Assembly: GCA_021799275.1 (NCBI GenBank) | Contig: JAJZAT010000010.1 | Coordinates: forward strand, 1 to 64,000 | Length of the DNA stretch: 64,000 nucleotides | Source: Bacillota bacterium | GTDB taxonomy: Bacteria; Bacillota; Sulfobacillia; JAJZYS01; JAJYTV01 | Direction: 5' to 3' | Shown here: positions 53,402 to 62,097 of the stretch, piece by piece | How positions within the stretch are numbered: the first letter of the stretch is position 1 | Layout of the letters: each line of letters starts with the position of its first letter | The notes under the pieces: model-generated | Seen by the model: only the letters and a program-made list of their open reading frames with translations | Database searches by the model: none | Told to the model about the DNA's origin: nothing | Translations under genes and position numbers: made by a program

Positions 53402-54910
53402 TTGCCATCGGCATTTTTCGGCCTCGACATCGCGAACACCGCGCTCTCCGCGGCGCAGGTGCTCATGGATGTGGCTGGGCAGAACATCGCCAACGACGCG
53501 ACGCCTGGCTACTCCCAGCAGGTGGCGAGCCTCGTGGCGACGCCGCCGTATGCCCAACCTGACATGGGGGGCCTTTACACGCCGCAGCTCGGGACCGGCG
53601 TCGAAGTGCAGTCGGTCAACCGGGTGCGGGCGAGCTATTTGGATGGACTTTTTCGCACGACGCAGAGCGACGAGAGCAATTACTCGACGCGTTCCAACTA
53701 CCTGCAGGCCCTGCAGAGCGTCCTGAACGAGCCCGGCTCGAACGGGCTCACGTCGACCATGAACCGCTTCTTCTCGGACTACCAGACGCTCTCCCAGAAC
53801 CCCCAGAGTTCAGCCGCCCGCACGGTGGTGCAGCAGGACGGTGAGGCGATCGCGGCCCAGATCCAGCAGATCTACCAGGGGTTGCAGAACGTCGGCCAGC
53901 AGGCGCAGAACCAGGCGACGCTGGATGTGCAGACCGTGAACTCGGATCTGCAGCAGCTTGCGAACCTTAATACCACCATCGCGCAGGCCCAGGCCATCGG
54001 CCAGCAGCCGAACGACCTTCTGGACCAGCGTGACAACCTCCTGGACAGCCTCTCGAAGCTCATCAACATCAATGTGTCGACGCAGACGAATACGGTAGGT
54101 TCCTACGTCACGTCGCAGGTGACCGTGACGACCCCCGCGAGCGGCGGAGGGGCCGTAAGTCTGGTGGATGGCGGCCAGTATGGCTCGGCCACGCTGACGC
54201 CGGCAAGTTCTGGACCTCAGTTTAGCCTGAGCGCCACCGACGCCGTGACGGGCACGTCGTCGGCCGTTGCGCCGACCGGCGGCTCGATCGGTGCCGCCTA
54301 CCAGCTCGTGAACCAGGACCTGAACCCGACGCCTTCGTCCGGGACGAGCCTGATGAGCGAGTTCAACGCGGCCGCCCTGAACCTCGTCAACGGCATCAAC
54401 AAGGTGCAGATGCAAGGCGTCTATCCCGTGTACACGAGCGGCAGCACCACGCCGTCCTCCTGGTCGAACGGGCAGGCCTTCTTTGTGACATCCTCCAACA
54501 CGACTGGTACCCTGACCGCGTCCGACATCCCGGGCCTCGAAGTGAACCCGGCCATCCAGAGCGACATCAATCAGATCACGACCACGACGGAGCCGAATCC
54601 GGCCCTCGGCGACAACTCGAACGCGATCGCGATGGCCGACTTCGGACAGAGCCAGAATGGCCCGGTGCAGACCTACGCGTCCTTCGTCTCCGACATGGGA
54701 GCGTCCGTGGACCTCTCGCAGAACCTCCAGAGCACGTCGGATTCGCTGCTGAGCCAGATCACGTCCCAGCGTGAGCAGACGGCCGGCGTCTCGATCAACG
54801 AGCAGATGACCAATCTCATTCAGGCCCAGAGCATGTACACGGCCGCCGCGAAGGTCGCCGAGGCCATGGACAGTTCCCTGCAGTCCCTCTTGAGCGCGAT
54901 TCAGCCGTAG
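53402..54910 (+). CDS. flgK: Hook-filament junction protein FlgK (HAP1)
   Basis: A 502-residue axial protein. The N-terminus has LMDVAGQNIANDATPGYSQQ and the C-terminus VSINEQMTNLIQAQSMYTAA then KVAEAMDSSLQSLL. TTG 53402 follows AAAGGGGGAACCGGGG. It joins the hook to FlgL and filament. Confidence 0.92.
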   Translation: MPSAFFGLDIANTALSAAQVLMDVAGQNIANDATPGYSQQVASLVATPPYAQPDMGGLYTPQLGTGVEVQSVNRVRASYLDGLFRTTQSDESNYSTRSNYLQALQSVLNEPGSNGLTSTMNRFFSDYQTLSQNPQSSAARTVVQQDGEAIAAQIQQIYQGLQNVGQQAQNQATLDVQTVNSDLQQLANLNTTIAQAQAIGQQPNDLLDQRDNLLDSLSKLININVSTQTNTVGSYVTSQVTVTTPASGGGAVSLVDGGQYGSATLTPASSGPQFSLSATDAVTGTSSAVAPTGGSIGAAYQLVNQDLNPTPSSGTSLMSEFNAAALNLVNGINKVQMQGVYPVYTSGSTTPSSWSNGQAFFVTSSNTTGTLTASDIPGLEVNPAIQSDINQITTTTEPNPALGDNSNAIAMADFGQSQNGPVQTYASFVSDMGASVDLSQNLQSTSDSLLSQITSQREQTAGVSINEQMTNLIQAQSMYTAAAKVAEAMDSSLQSLLSAIQP

Positions 54911-54948
54911 ATAGGACGTCCTGACGCTTGAATGGGGAGGGAGACCCG

Positions 54949-55869
54949 GTGCGCATCACGGATCAGATGATGTATCAAAACCTCACGCAGAGCATCGACC
55001 AGGCCCAGGCGGCGTACATCCGCACCCAGGAAGAGGCGAGTTCCGGCGTCTCCATCTCGCAACCGTCAGACAATCCCGCGGGCACGGCGGTCGTGCTCCA
55101 GCTGACGTCGGCGCAGCAGCAGGTGGCCTCCTGGCAGGGCAATGCCCAGGCGGTGCAGAGCAAGATGCAGACGACCGACCAGGCGATGGCCCAGATCGAG
55201 AGCGTGATCTCGTCGGCTCAGTCCCTGGCGCAGCAGGGAACGTCCGGGACCATGACCGCCCAGGATCTCACGGACCTTTCCCAAAAGGCCGCCTCCCTTT
55301 TGCAGCAGACGGAGAGTCTCGCGAACACCCAGTATGCCGGGGAGTACGTGTTCGGTGGCGTGGCCCAGCAGCCCCCCGTCGTGGGCGGCGCCTACAACGC
55401 TGCGGCCACGTCCGCGCCGCAGTCCATCGAGATCGGGCAGGGCGTCAAGGTGCAGACCACGGTCGATGGCAACCAGGCGTTCAACACCGCGCCGTCGAGC
55501 ACGCCCAGCGACTGGACCACCTACCACACGTCACAGGCCACCCTCCTGAATGTGCTGTCGGCCCTGCAGTCCGATCTCGCGAGCGGCAACACGGCTGCCG
55601 TGGAGGCGGATCTGGGCGCGCTCTCGGCGCAGGGCGACAATATCTCGAGCCTGCGGGCCCAGCTTGGTGCCAACATGGAGCAGGTACAGGCGGCAGTCTC
55701 GCAGTTGACCACCATGAGCTCGACGCTCCAGATCGAGCAGGGCAACGTGGAGAACGTCGACATGGCCAAGGTCCTGACGCAGCTCACGGCCCAGCAGACG
55801 GCGTACCAGGCCGCGGTGGCGGCGGGAGCCAACATGAAGCTGCCCACGCTTGCCAGCTACCTCAGCTGA
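54949..55869 (+). CDS. flgL: Hook-filament junction protein FlgL (HAP3)
   Basis: A 306-residue flagellin-related protein beginning VRITDQMMYQN, with ASSGVSISQPSDNPAGT in the N-terminal helical domain and a C-terminal helix ending near LTAQQTAYQAAVAAGA. GGGGAGGGAG precedes GTG 54949. It closes the rightward flagellar run. Confidence 0.92.
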   Translation: MRITDQMMYQNLTQSIDQAQAAYIRTQEEASSGVSISQPSDNPAGTAVVLQLTSAQQQVASWQGNAQAVQSKMQTTDQAMAQIESVISSAQSLAQQGTSGTMTAQDLTDLSQKAASLLQQTESLANTQYAGEYVFGGVAQQPPVVGGAYNAAATSAPQSIEIGQGVKVQTTVDGNQAFNTAPSSTPSDWTTYHTSQATLLNVLSALQSDLASGNTAAVEADLGALSAQGDNISSLRAQLGANMEQVQAAVSQLTTMSSTLQIEQGNVENVDMAKVLTQLTAQQTAYQAAVAAGANMKLPTLASYLS

Positions 55870-55892
55870 CATATTGCCAACGACAAGAAGAC

Positions 55893-55917
55893 GCCGCACC
55901 TCCCAGGGTGCGGCTTT
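55893..55917 (+). terminator. Terminator after flgL
   Basis: GCCGCACC (55893-55900) pairs with GGTGCGGC (55907-55914), followed by TTT. It lies between flgL and the converging fliT-like gene. Confidence 0.65.
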
Positions 55918-55929
55918 CGCGTACGTCGA

Positions 55930-56217
55930 TTAGAACTTGCCGTTGAGCAAACGGCCCGTCGCCTCGTGTCTTTTACCGAAGTTGCGCAGCAGCGCGCCTG
56001 TGATCCGGTGCTTCGTGGCAAGCTCGGCCGACACGCGCTCGAGATCCTCGAGCACGGTCCTGAGGGCGGGCAAGTCCTCCTGCTGGGGACTGAGGCGACC
56101 GAGGAGGGCATCCGCCTCCTGGTGCGCGCTCCTGAAGGCCGGCCAGTCATTGCGATCAAGCGCCGCCTTCTCCTGCGCGACCAGAGCGGCGAGATCGCCG
56201 ACGTCCTGGCTAGGCAT
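55930..56217 (-). CDS. FliT/FlgN-like small helical chaperone
   Basis: A 95-residue helical protein (DLAALVAQEKAALDRNDWPA, then LRTVLEDLERVSAELATKHR). It is the last gene of the leftward flagellin-fliS-fliD cluster and its ATG overlaps the GNAT gene stop. Size and position fit FliT, the FliD chaperone, but sequence support is weak. Confidence 0.5.
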   Translation of the reverse strand: MPSQDVGDLAALVAQEKAALDRNDWPAFRSAHQEADALLGRLSPQQEDLPALRTVLEDLERVSAELATKHRITGALLRNFGKRHEATGRLLNGKF

Positions 56218-56731
56218 CGGAAGAGCCGCCGGCACCGATCCAGCAGGCCATGAGCAGTTCGTCGACGTCCTGGCCGTCGATGGAGTACTGACCCCTCCGC
56301 ACCGATTCCACCTCGTAGCCGCTACGCTCGAACAAGGCACGGCCAGGGGTGTTCGTCGCCAGAACACTCAGGGTGAGTTTACGCACCCCCACCACCTGCG
56401 CCCAGTTGCGCATCGCCGCGATCAAGGCCTGGCCGACGCCCTGGCGGCGCCTGGACTTGTCCACGACAATCGCCATCGAGGACACGTGGACGAGAGATTC
56501 CGTGGTGCCGCGCGAAGCGTAGAGGTAACCAGCAAGGTCGTCACCGTCGAACGCCACGAGCATCAGGTGGATGAGTGGGTCGGCAGAGGCCGCGAACTGC
56601 GCCTGCGCATCGGCGGTCAGGGGGAAATGGTCGACGCCGAGGGAGCGGTCCTCTTCCGCCACCTTGTTCACGAGGGCGACGATACGCTCGGCGTCTTCGG
56701 GGCGTGCGCTGCGGACTGTCGTCGTAAGCAT
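56210..56731 (-). CDS. GNAT-family N-acetyltransferase
   Basis: A 173-residue acetyltransferase with the acetyl-CoA-binding motif RRRQGVGQALI at about residues 93-103 and the late strand TLSVLATNTPGRALFERSGYE. It sits 3 bases after fliD in the flagellin cluster, overlapped by the next gene, so it is expressed with the filament genes. Modification of flagellin or of its glycan is a plausible role from context only; a metabolic acetylase is possible. Confidence 0.82.
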   Translation of the reverse strand: MLTTTVRSARPEDAERIVALVNKVAEEDRSLGVDHFPLTADAQAQFAASADPLIHLMLVAFDGDDLAGYLYASRGTTESLVHVSSMAIVVDKSRRRQGVGQALIAAMRNWAQVVGVRKLTLSVLATNTPGRALFERSGYEVESVRRGQYSIDGQDVDELLMACWIGAGGSSDA

Positions 56732-56734
56732 GGG

Positions 56735-58147
56735 CTAACCTCCGCTCGAACTGGAGCTTGAACCCGAAGAACTGCCGCCATTGAGCATGGCCGTCAAGAG
56801 CCCGGAAAGCTGGTTCTTCTGGGTCGTCACGGCCATCAGCGCCTGCATCTCCTGGTTGAACTGGTCTTGCAGGGCGTTCTGCTGAATGGTGATCAGGCTC
56901 TGCTCTTGCGTCTGTTCGTTGGTGAGGTCCGAGATCTGGCTCTGGATGTCGGTCTGAATGCCGGCGATGATGCCAGTGCTGGTATCGCCGTAGTTGTTGA
57001 GGATAGTCCCGAGCTGTGTGGCCACGCCGCCGCTGCCCGTGAAGATGGCCTGCAGTGCCTGGGCGTTCGCCGTGGCGGCGGTCTGGAACGTACTCGACGA
57101 GAACGCCAGCTTCGTGGTGTTGTCGGACTGCAGGTTGAGCGTGATGCCGGCGTCGGAGACGCTCTGGTAGCCGACTGGCGCGGAGGAGTTGCTCGACAGC
57201 AGGGCGGAGTTGATCTGCTGCATGATGCCTTCCGCCGTCGGATCGCCCTGCAGGATGGCGCCCTTGCCCGTGTCCTTATTGATCTCGGCCTGGAGGGCGT
57301 TGTAGTCACCAACGAACTGGTTGATGGCCGATTGAGCCTGGCTGGTCGAGGTGGTGACGGTAATGGTCGTGGAGCCGGGTCCTTGCAAGTTGAGCGTGAG
57401 GCCGGGGACCGTCGTGGAGTCGGTGCCGGTGGTGCTTGTTGTCTGCACCCCGTTTACCGTATACGCCCAAGACTTGCCGGTGTTGGGCTGCTCCGTCATC
57501 CCGAGACCCGTGCTCCCTTCGAATATGCCACTTGGATCGCTGATGTTGAGCGCCTCGTATTGGGTGGAATCCACGGCGAGGTAATAGGAGGTAACGCCGT
57601 TGTTCGTGCCGCTCATGACGGTTGCCGTGGCGCCGGCGTCGACGGCATTGATCTTAGCGGCGATGGAGTTCAGACTGTCCGTCGACGCGACGCTGATCGA
57701 GGTACCGTTGATGGAGAAGCTGCCCTGGAGGTTCAGGGCGTTGGTCGCAGACGTCTGGGACGAGCCGAGCCACTGGTCATAGGCGCCGGCTGTGGTGACA
57801 TCTACGTTGTACGCTCCCGCCGTGGCGGTCGACGACGCGGTCGCTCCCACGACTCCCGTCGTCGAGACGGATGCAGCGGGTGCGGCCCACGTGGAGGCCT
57901 GGGACAGGGTGGTCGCGTCGCTTGCGAGCGCATTGACGTCAGATTGAATAGCGGACCAGGCTTGGGAGGTTTGCGTGAAGTTGGAGATCTCCGTGGATAA
58001 AGTCTGCAGGGGCTGTTCGAGCGCCGTCTCCTCTTCCTGCTGCAATTGCGAGAGCCCGGTCAGATTGAGACTGGGGTAGAGGGCCTGTAGGAGCTGTGGG
58101 TTATTGAGGAGACTTCCCAGTGGAGATGATCCACTGCTCAACGACAT
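56735..58147 (-). CDS. fliD: Filament cap protein FliD (HAP2)
   Basis: A 470-residue protein. Helical ends flank a beta-rich, Thr/Ser-rich centre; near the C-terminus INQFVGDYNALQAEINKDTG and a helical region with QTQEQSLITIQQNALQDQFN match FliD. The C-terminus ends in a long Ser/Gly tail. ATG 58147 overlaps the fliS stop (TGATG); GTG 58150 is an alternative. It caps the growing filament. Confidence 0.88.
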   Translation of the reverse strand: MSLSSGSSPLGSLLNNPQLLQALYPSLNLTGLSQLQQEEETALEQPLQTLSTEISNFTQTSQAWSAIQSDVNALASDATTLSQASTWAAPAASVSTTGVVGATASSTATAGAYNVDVTTAGAYDQWLGSSQTSATNALNLQGSFSINGTSISVASTDSLNSIAAKINAVDAGATATVMSGTNNGVTSYYLAVDSTQYEALNISDPSGIFEGSTGLGMTEQPNTGKSWAYTVNGVQTTSTTGTDSTTVPGLTLNLQGPGSTTITVTTSTSQAQSAINQFVGDYNALQAEINKDTGKGAILQGDPTAEGIMQQINSALLSSNSSAPVGYQSVSDAGITLNLQSDNTTKLAFSSSTFQTAATANAQALQAIFTGSGGVATQLGTILNNYGDTSTGIIAGIQTDIQSQISDLTNEQTQEQSLITIQQNALQDQFNQEMQALMAVTTQKNQLSGLLTAMLNGGSSSGSSSSSSGG

Positions 58148-58512
58148 CACCCGCCTTCCGAGACGCCTTCGAACCCATCGCGGATATTGCTCAAAACCGA
58201 GACGACACGATCGATCAGCACCACGTCGTGTGATGTATTGGCCATGCCCAATGTCATTTCAGCCCATGCGTAGAGATCATTCAGGTTCTGGCCGAGTTCT
58301 CCTGCCAGGTCGCGCGCGGCGCTGCGCAACTGCATGAGGACCTGTTGAGCGGCGATCAGGTGCTTGTTGGATGTGGCGAAGTCACTTTGCATCAGTGCGC
58401 GCTGCCCGACCAGGATGGAATCCACCAGCACCCGGAGCAGGGTGCCCATGGAGGCCTCATCGGGGGCAGCTTCGCGTTGGATCCGGCGATACGCGTTGAT
58501 ACCGCTTGTCAT
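58147..58512 (-). CDS. fliS: Flagellin export chaperone FliS
   Basis: A 121-residue helical protein (LLRVLVDSILVGQRALMQSD, then AEMTLGMANTSHDVVLIDRV). It lies between flagellin and fliD, as usual for FliS, and overlaps fliD at the stop. It binds the C-terminus of flagellin before export. Confidence 0.82.
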   Translation of the reverse strand: MTSGINAYRRIQREAAPDEASMGTLLRVLVDSILVGQRALMQSDFATSNKHLIAAQQVLMQLRSAARDLAGELGQNLNDLYAWAEMTLGMANTSHDVVLIDRVVSVLSNIRDGFEGVSEGG

Positions 58513-58538
58513 TCAACCACCCTCACGAGCTATAGGTT

Positions 58539-58571
58539 ACTGGGCGCAGGGCGTGGAGCTCTGCGCCCAGT
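58539..58571 (-). terminator. Terminator between flagellin and fliS
   Basis: ACTGGGCGCAG (58539-58549) pairs perfectly with CTGCGCCCAGT (58561-58571) across an 11-base loop. It would stop most transcripts after the flagellin gene, giving more flagellin than FliS and FliD. No T-run follows on the minus strand. Confidence 0.6.
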
Positions 58572-58591
58572 GTCGTTGGTCCCGTCAGACC

Positions 58592-60112
58592 TTAGGGAAT
58601 CAGCTTCAGGAGCGCCTGGGGCATGGCGTTGGCCTGAGCCAGCATGCCGACACCGGCCTGCTGCAGGATCTGGTCGCGCGTGAGCTGCGACATGCCCTGG
58701 GCGATATCCGCGTCCATGATCTGGGCGCGCGCCGATGTAAGGTTCTGCGAAGATGCCTGGAGGTCCGACGCGGCGAACTGCAAGCGGTTCTGGTAGGCGC
58801 CGATCGTCGCACGCTGGTTGGACACCGTGTTGATGGCATTGCCCAAGACCGTAAGTGCGGCTTGCGCATCAGACTGAGTGGTGATGTCCAGTCCTGTCGA
58901 TGCAACGGCGTTGCCTGTGCCGTTCGTGTACGAAGTCGCAGCGCTGCCGCTCTGCACGATGTTGAAGGTTGCTTGGGTCGGCTGGGTTGTGATAGTCGGC
59001 TGCACGGTGCCGGACGCCGTATAGGTGTAAGCTGCGGCGGTCGTGCCGGCCGTATCACTCGTCAGTGTACTATTCGCAGCAAAACTTACCGAGCCGTTGC
59101 CCGATTGCACACTGATGGTCTGTCCGTGCGTGATGCCGCCGTCAATAGTGGTCGTCCCTGTGGAGGTTCCGCCAGTGAGCGTAAACGTGGTGGCGGTCGG
59201 GTTCAGCGTAAAGCTAGCCGTCTCGCTGCTGGCTCCGGCCGTAGACGTCGTGAGTGTCATTAGGCTGCCGCCAAGGTTGACGTTGTCGAAGGTGCCCGCG
59301 GTACCATTGTCGGCATAGGTCTGCGTTTGGCCGGTCGTGCTGTCCGTCACCGTTAGGGAAGTGGCACCAGCGTTTGCGGTAATGGTGAACGACTGCCCAG
59401 TGGTCCCTGTGTAGGCGCCCTTGATCGTCGTGAGAAGCGAGTTAGGGTCAGTGAGGTTTGAAACGGTCCAAGGAGCCACCGATGCGGTTAGTGTGTAGCT
59501 GCCGTTTGCAGCGCCGGCGGCCGTCACTAATTGACTTGCGTTGCCATTAACGCCCAGAGAGCTGACGATTCCGCCCTGGACGAGGGTGTTATACGTCTGG
59601 CCCGTAACGCCCAGAGAATACGCGTCTGCGGCGGAAATGGACACGCCGAGGGACTGATTCTGGTCGGCACCGATCTGAATCGACTGGTTTGTGAACCCGC
59701 CGCCCAGAAGGTTCAGTGTGTTGAAGTTCGTGTCGTTGGTGATCTGGCTGATCTGCTGGCTGTACTGGTTCATCTCGGCCTGCAGGGCGTTCAGGTCGGT
59801 GGAGTTGTTCGTGCCGGTCGCGGCCTGCGAGGCCAGGGACCGCATCGACTGCAGAATGCTCTGGATCTGGCCCAAGGCGCTGTCCGCGGTCTGGAACAGG
59901 TTGATGCCGGTCTGCGAGTTCTGGTAGGCCTGGTTCATGCCGCTGATCTCGCTCTGCATCTGCTGCGCGATCGCGAGCCCCGCCGGGTTGTCCGCTGCCG
60001 AGTTGATCTTCAGACCTGAAGACAACTGCCCGAGGACATTGGTCATGTCGGCCTGCGTGTTGCTGAGGTTCAGCCACGCATTCATGGCGGCGACGTTCGT
60101 GTTTACGAACAT
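58592..60112 (-). CDS. fliC: Flagellin
   Basis: A 506-residue flagellin. The N-terminal D0/D1 part has LGQLSSGLKINSAADNPAGL and the C-terminal part ends MDADIAQGMSQLTRDQILQQ then AGVGMLAQANAMPQALLKLI. The centre (about residues 160-400) is a Thr/Ser/Gly-rich surface domain with lower GC than the ends, as expected for a variable exposed region. No Cys is seen. The ATG follows GGAAAGG. Confidence 0.94.
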   Translation of the reverse strand: MFVNTNVAAMNAWLNLSNTQADMTNVLGQLSSGLKINSAADNPAGLAIAQQMQSEISGMNQAYQNSQTGINLFQTADSALGQIQSILQSMRSLASQAATGTNNSTDLNALQAEMNQYSQQISQITNDTNFNTLNLLGGGFTNQSIQIGADQNQSLGVSISAADAYSLGVTGQTYNTLVQGGIVSSLGVNGNASQLVTAAGAANGSYTLTASVAPWTVSNLTDPNSLLTTIKGAYTGTTGQSFTITANAGATSLTVTDSTTGQTQTYADNGTAGTFDNVNLGGSLMTLTTSTAGASSETASFTLNPTATTFTLTGGTSTGTTTIDGGITHGQTISVQSGNGSVSFAANSTLTSDTAGTTAAAYTYTASGTVQPTITTQPTQATFNIVQSGSAATSYTNGTGNAVASTGLDITTQSDAQAALTVLGNAINTVSNQRATIGAYQNRLQFAASDLQASSQNLTSARAQIMDADIAQGMSQLTRDQILQQAGVGMLAQANAMPQALLKLIP

Positions 60113-60230
60113 GTCCTTTCCGCGCCCTCCGACGCGGATTTCCCTTCCCTTCCCTGAAAAATCTTCTCCCCCGTCGAGGAGATTCTGGAGGGGAACCCTC
60201 GAGAGGTTCTACCTCTCCTATCGGACATGC
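60113..60230 (-). promoter_or_regulatory. Flagellin 5' leader with GGA motifs and hairpins
   Basis: On the minus strand a TCCGATAG box (60225-60218) resembles a sigma-28 -10 element; no TAAA -35 box is clear. The ~100-base leader holds a stem ending in five U (60160-60184), three AGGGA repeats (60139-60155), a hairpin CCGCG/CGCGG presenting GGAGG in its loop (60120-60137), and the GGAAAGGAC ribosome site. This layout resembles CsrA-controlled flagellin leaders. Confidence 0.45.
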
Positions 60231-60352
60231 CCCAGGGAAGTGGAGAGCCGAAATTTCGCCAATAGAACCTCCAGACTCGTATAGAAGGCGTCCGTCGTAC
60301 GATAGCGGCCCCAAACCGCCGGAAATCTCGCCTTTGCTTCTGCTTCTCTTGG

Positions 60353-60973
60353 CTAAAGCTTACGCATGGCCTGCAGACGCTTGCGTTCCTGGCGCAGCAC
60401 GTAGGCGATGACGCGATCCTGGTCCATCTCCTTGATCTCCATGAAATCGCAGCCGATCAGGCGGCCACCCTGCGGTGCCTCGCCGGCGCGTACGACGTAC
60501 ATGGTGAGGGGGATGGGGGCACCGCTTTCGAGGAAGAGCGTTGCGGAGACGATGTCCTGCTTCATGATGCCGGAGTCCTGTGGGCAGTGCGCGAGAAGGC
60601 CGCAGCCCGAGAGGTCGATCGCGCGGCAGGCCGTCTCGCCGATGATGAGAGGAAGGACCACCGGCGTGCGGTGGAAGCGCCGCTTGGCGAACCGCTGGAT
60701 CATCAGAGGCTGCCTCGCGGTCACACTTCCCTCGGGCGAGACGGACAGGACGTCCAGCTCCGCCACCAGAGTAGCCGTCTCGGTGTCGATGCGGGCGATG
60801 ATGTGGCTGCCAGCAGGGAACGGCACGCCGCGCCACCGTCTGCCCACGGGGGTAAACGTCAGCGAGCGGCCATCCTGTTCCGCAAGCGTCGCCGGCAGCA
60901 CCACAGGGCCGTCGGGTGTGGCACGCTCGAGCGACACCTCGGCGCCGATCGGAAACTGGGGTAGTTCTTCCAT
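60353..60973 (-). CDS. PilZ-domain c-di-GMP receptor (YcgR/MotI-like)
   Basis: A 206-residue protein with an N-terminal YcgR-type beta domain (to about residue 95) and a C-terminal PilZ domain. C-di-GMP-binding residues are visible: KRRFHRTPVVLPL carries the RxxxR motif and DLSGCGLLAHC carries the D-x-S-x-x-G motif. Such proteins brake or modulate the flagellar motor when c-di-GMP is high. GGGAGGCCCATCGC precedes the ATG. It diverges from the FliN-like gene. Confidence 0.88.
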   Translation of the reverse strand: MEELPQFPIGAEVSLERATPDGPVVLPATLAEQDGRSLTFTPVGRRWRGVPFPAGSHIIARIDTETATLVAELDVLSVSPEGSVTARQPLMIQRFAKRRFHRTPVVLPLIIGETACRAIDLSGCGLLAHCPQDSGIMKQDIVSATLFLESGAPIPLTMYVVRAGEAPQGGRLIGCDFMEIKEMDQDRVIAYVLRQERKRLQAMRKL

Positions 60974-61191
60974 GCGATGGGCCTCCCGCAGGATGGCTGG
61001 CTCAGGCGTCTTGTGAGTTCGCAGGATAAAGTCTTTGGGTAGAGAATCAGGAGCGCAGTTCTCGCGCCCACGGTAGCAGATGGGCTAAAGTGGTTACAAG
61101 CGAGAATGGTACATTAGGACCTATTCGACGCAGAGTTCCCCATTCATGCTGCATTTACGATGATGGACGAAGGATCGGAGGTGACGACGAT

Positions 61192-61623
61192 ATGGCCGAA
61201 GATCCCATGCTGAGCCAGGCGGAGATCGATGCTCTTCTTCGCTCGCTGCAGGACGAGCCGGCGCAGCCGGAGGCCCCGGCGGGGGCAGCGGCGGCTGTCG
61301 CAGCAGAGGCGGGCCCTCCGGCAAAGGCAAGGACAGGGGTCCCTGCGCATGCAGCCTATGATCTGCCGCCCGGATTTGGCCTCCTGCTCGGCGTGCACGT
61401 GTCGCTCTCCGTGGAACTGGGCAGCACGGTGCTGGAGCTGGGGGAGCTCTTGCAACTCGGGCGCTCCTCGCTGATCGTGCTGGACGGCCGCGTCGACACC
61501 CCCCTCATCCTGCGCATCAACGGCGTGCCCTTCGCCGAGGGTGTCGTCGTCGAGACGAACGGCCGCTACGGTCTGCGCATCACGGAACTCTTGCAGCCCG
61601 AGGAAGGAGCCAAGGCATCTTGA
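61192..61623 (+). CDS. Small FliN-like SpoA protein with an N-terminal LSQxEIDALL peptide
   Basis: A 143-residue protein. It starts MAEDPMLSQAEIDALLRSLQ, the motif normally found at the N-terminus of FliM or FliY for binding CheY-P. After an Ala/Pro linker a SpoA/FliN domain follows (VHVSLSVELGSTVLELGELL, then APFAEG-type ending GVPFAEGVVVETNGRYGLRI). GGATCGGAGGTGACG precedes the ATG. It is followed by cheX with overlap and then cheY, so it probably serves as a CheY docking part of the switch, since FliM here lacks the peptide. Confidence 0.85.
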   Translation: MAEDPMLSQAEIDALLRSLQDEPAQPEAPAGAAAAVAAEAGPPAKARTGVPAHAAYDLPPGFGLLLGVHVSLSVELGSTVLELGELLQLGRSSLIVLDGRVDTPLILRINGVPFAEGVVVETNGRYGLRITELLQPEEGAKAS

Positions 61624-62084
61624 ACGTCGAGTGGATCAACCCATTCATCCGCGCCGCAAACCACGTGCTCGGGGAGACGGTCTCGTTCAGCCCCGCGGAG
61701 CTCGGCCAGCTGCTCGTCGAAGAGATCCCCTACACGACGCAGGACGTCACGTGCATGCTCGGCGTCTCCGGCGTCCTCTCGGGCTCCGTGCTCCTCGGCA
61801 TGCCGGACTCCGTGGCTTCGGTCATCGTCGAACGCATGGTGGGACAGCCAACGCCCGTCTCGGATGCCCTGGGGGAGTCGGCGCTCGGCGAAGTCGTGAA
61901 CATGATCTCCGGGTCCGCCCTGCGCTTTCTCGAGAGCGCGGGCTACACCTGCACCATCACCCCGCCCGTGGTCATCCGCGGACGGGGTGCCGTCATTTCC
62001 ACCGCGGCCAAGAAGCGGATCGTCGTTCCCATGCGCTATGGCGACGCCCTGATGCATCTCGCGGTGTCCCTGCAGCAGGGCTGA
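61620..62084 (+). CDS. cheX: CheY-P phosphatase CheX-like protein
   Basis: A 154-residue CheC/CheX-family protein. The phosphatase signature E-x-x-N is in ESALGEVVNMISGSALRFL, and the fold pattern VSGVLSGSVLLGMPDSVASV matches CheX. It would dephosphorylate CheY-P. The TTG start overlaps the FliN-like gene by four bases and follows GAGGAAGGAG. Together with the FliN-like protein it resembles a split version of Bacillus FliY. Confidence 0.82.
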   Translation: MNVEWINPFIRAANHVLGETVSFSPAELGQLLVEEIPYTTQDVTCMLGVSGVLSGSVLLGMPDSVASVIVERMVGQPTPVSDALGESALGEVVNMISGSALRFLESAGYTCTITPPVVIRGRGAVISTAAKKRIVVPMRYGDALMHLAVSLQQG

Positions 62085-62097
62085 GGAGGACAAACCC

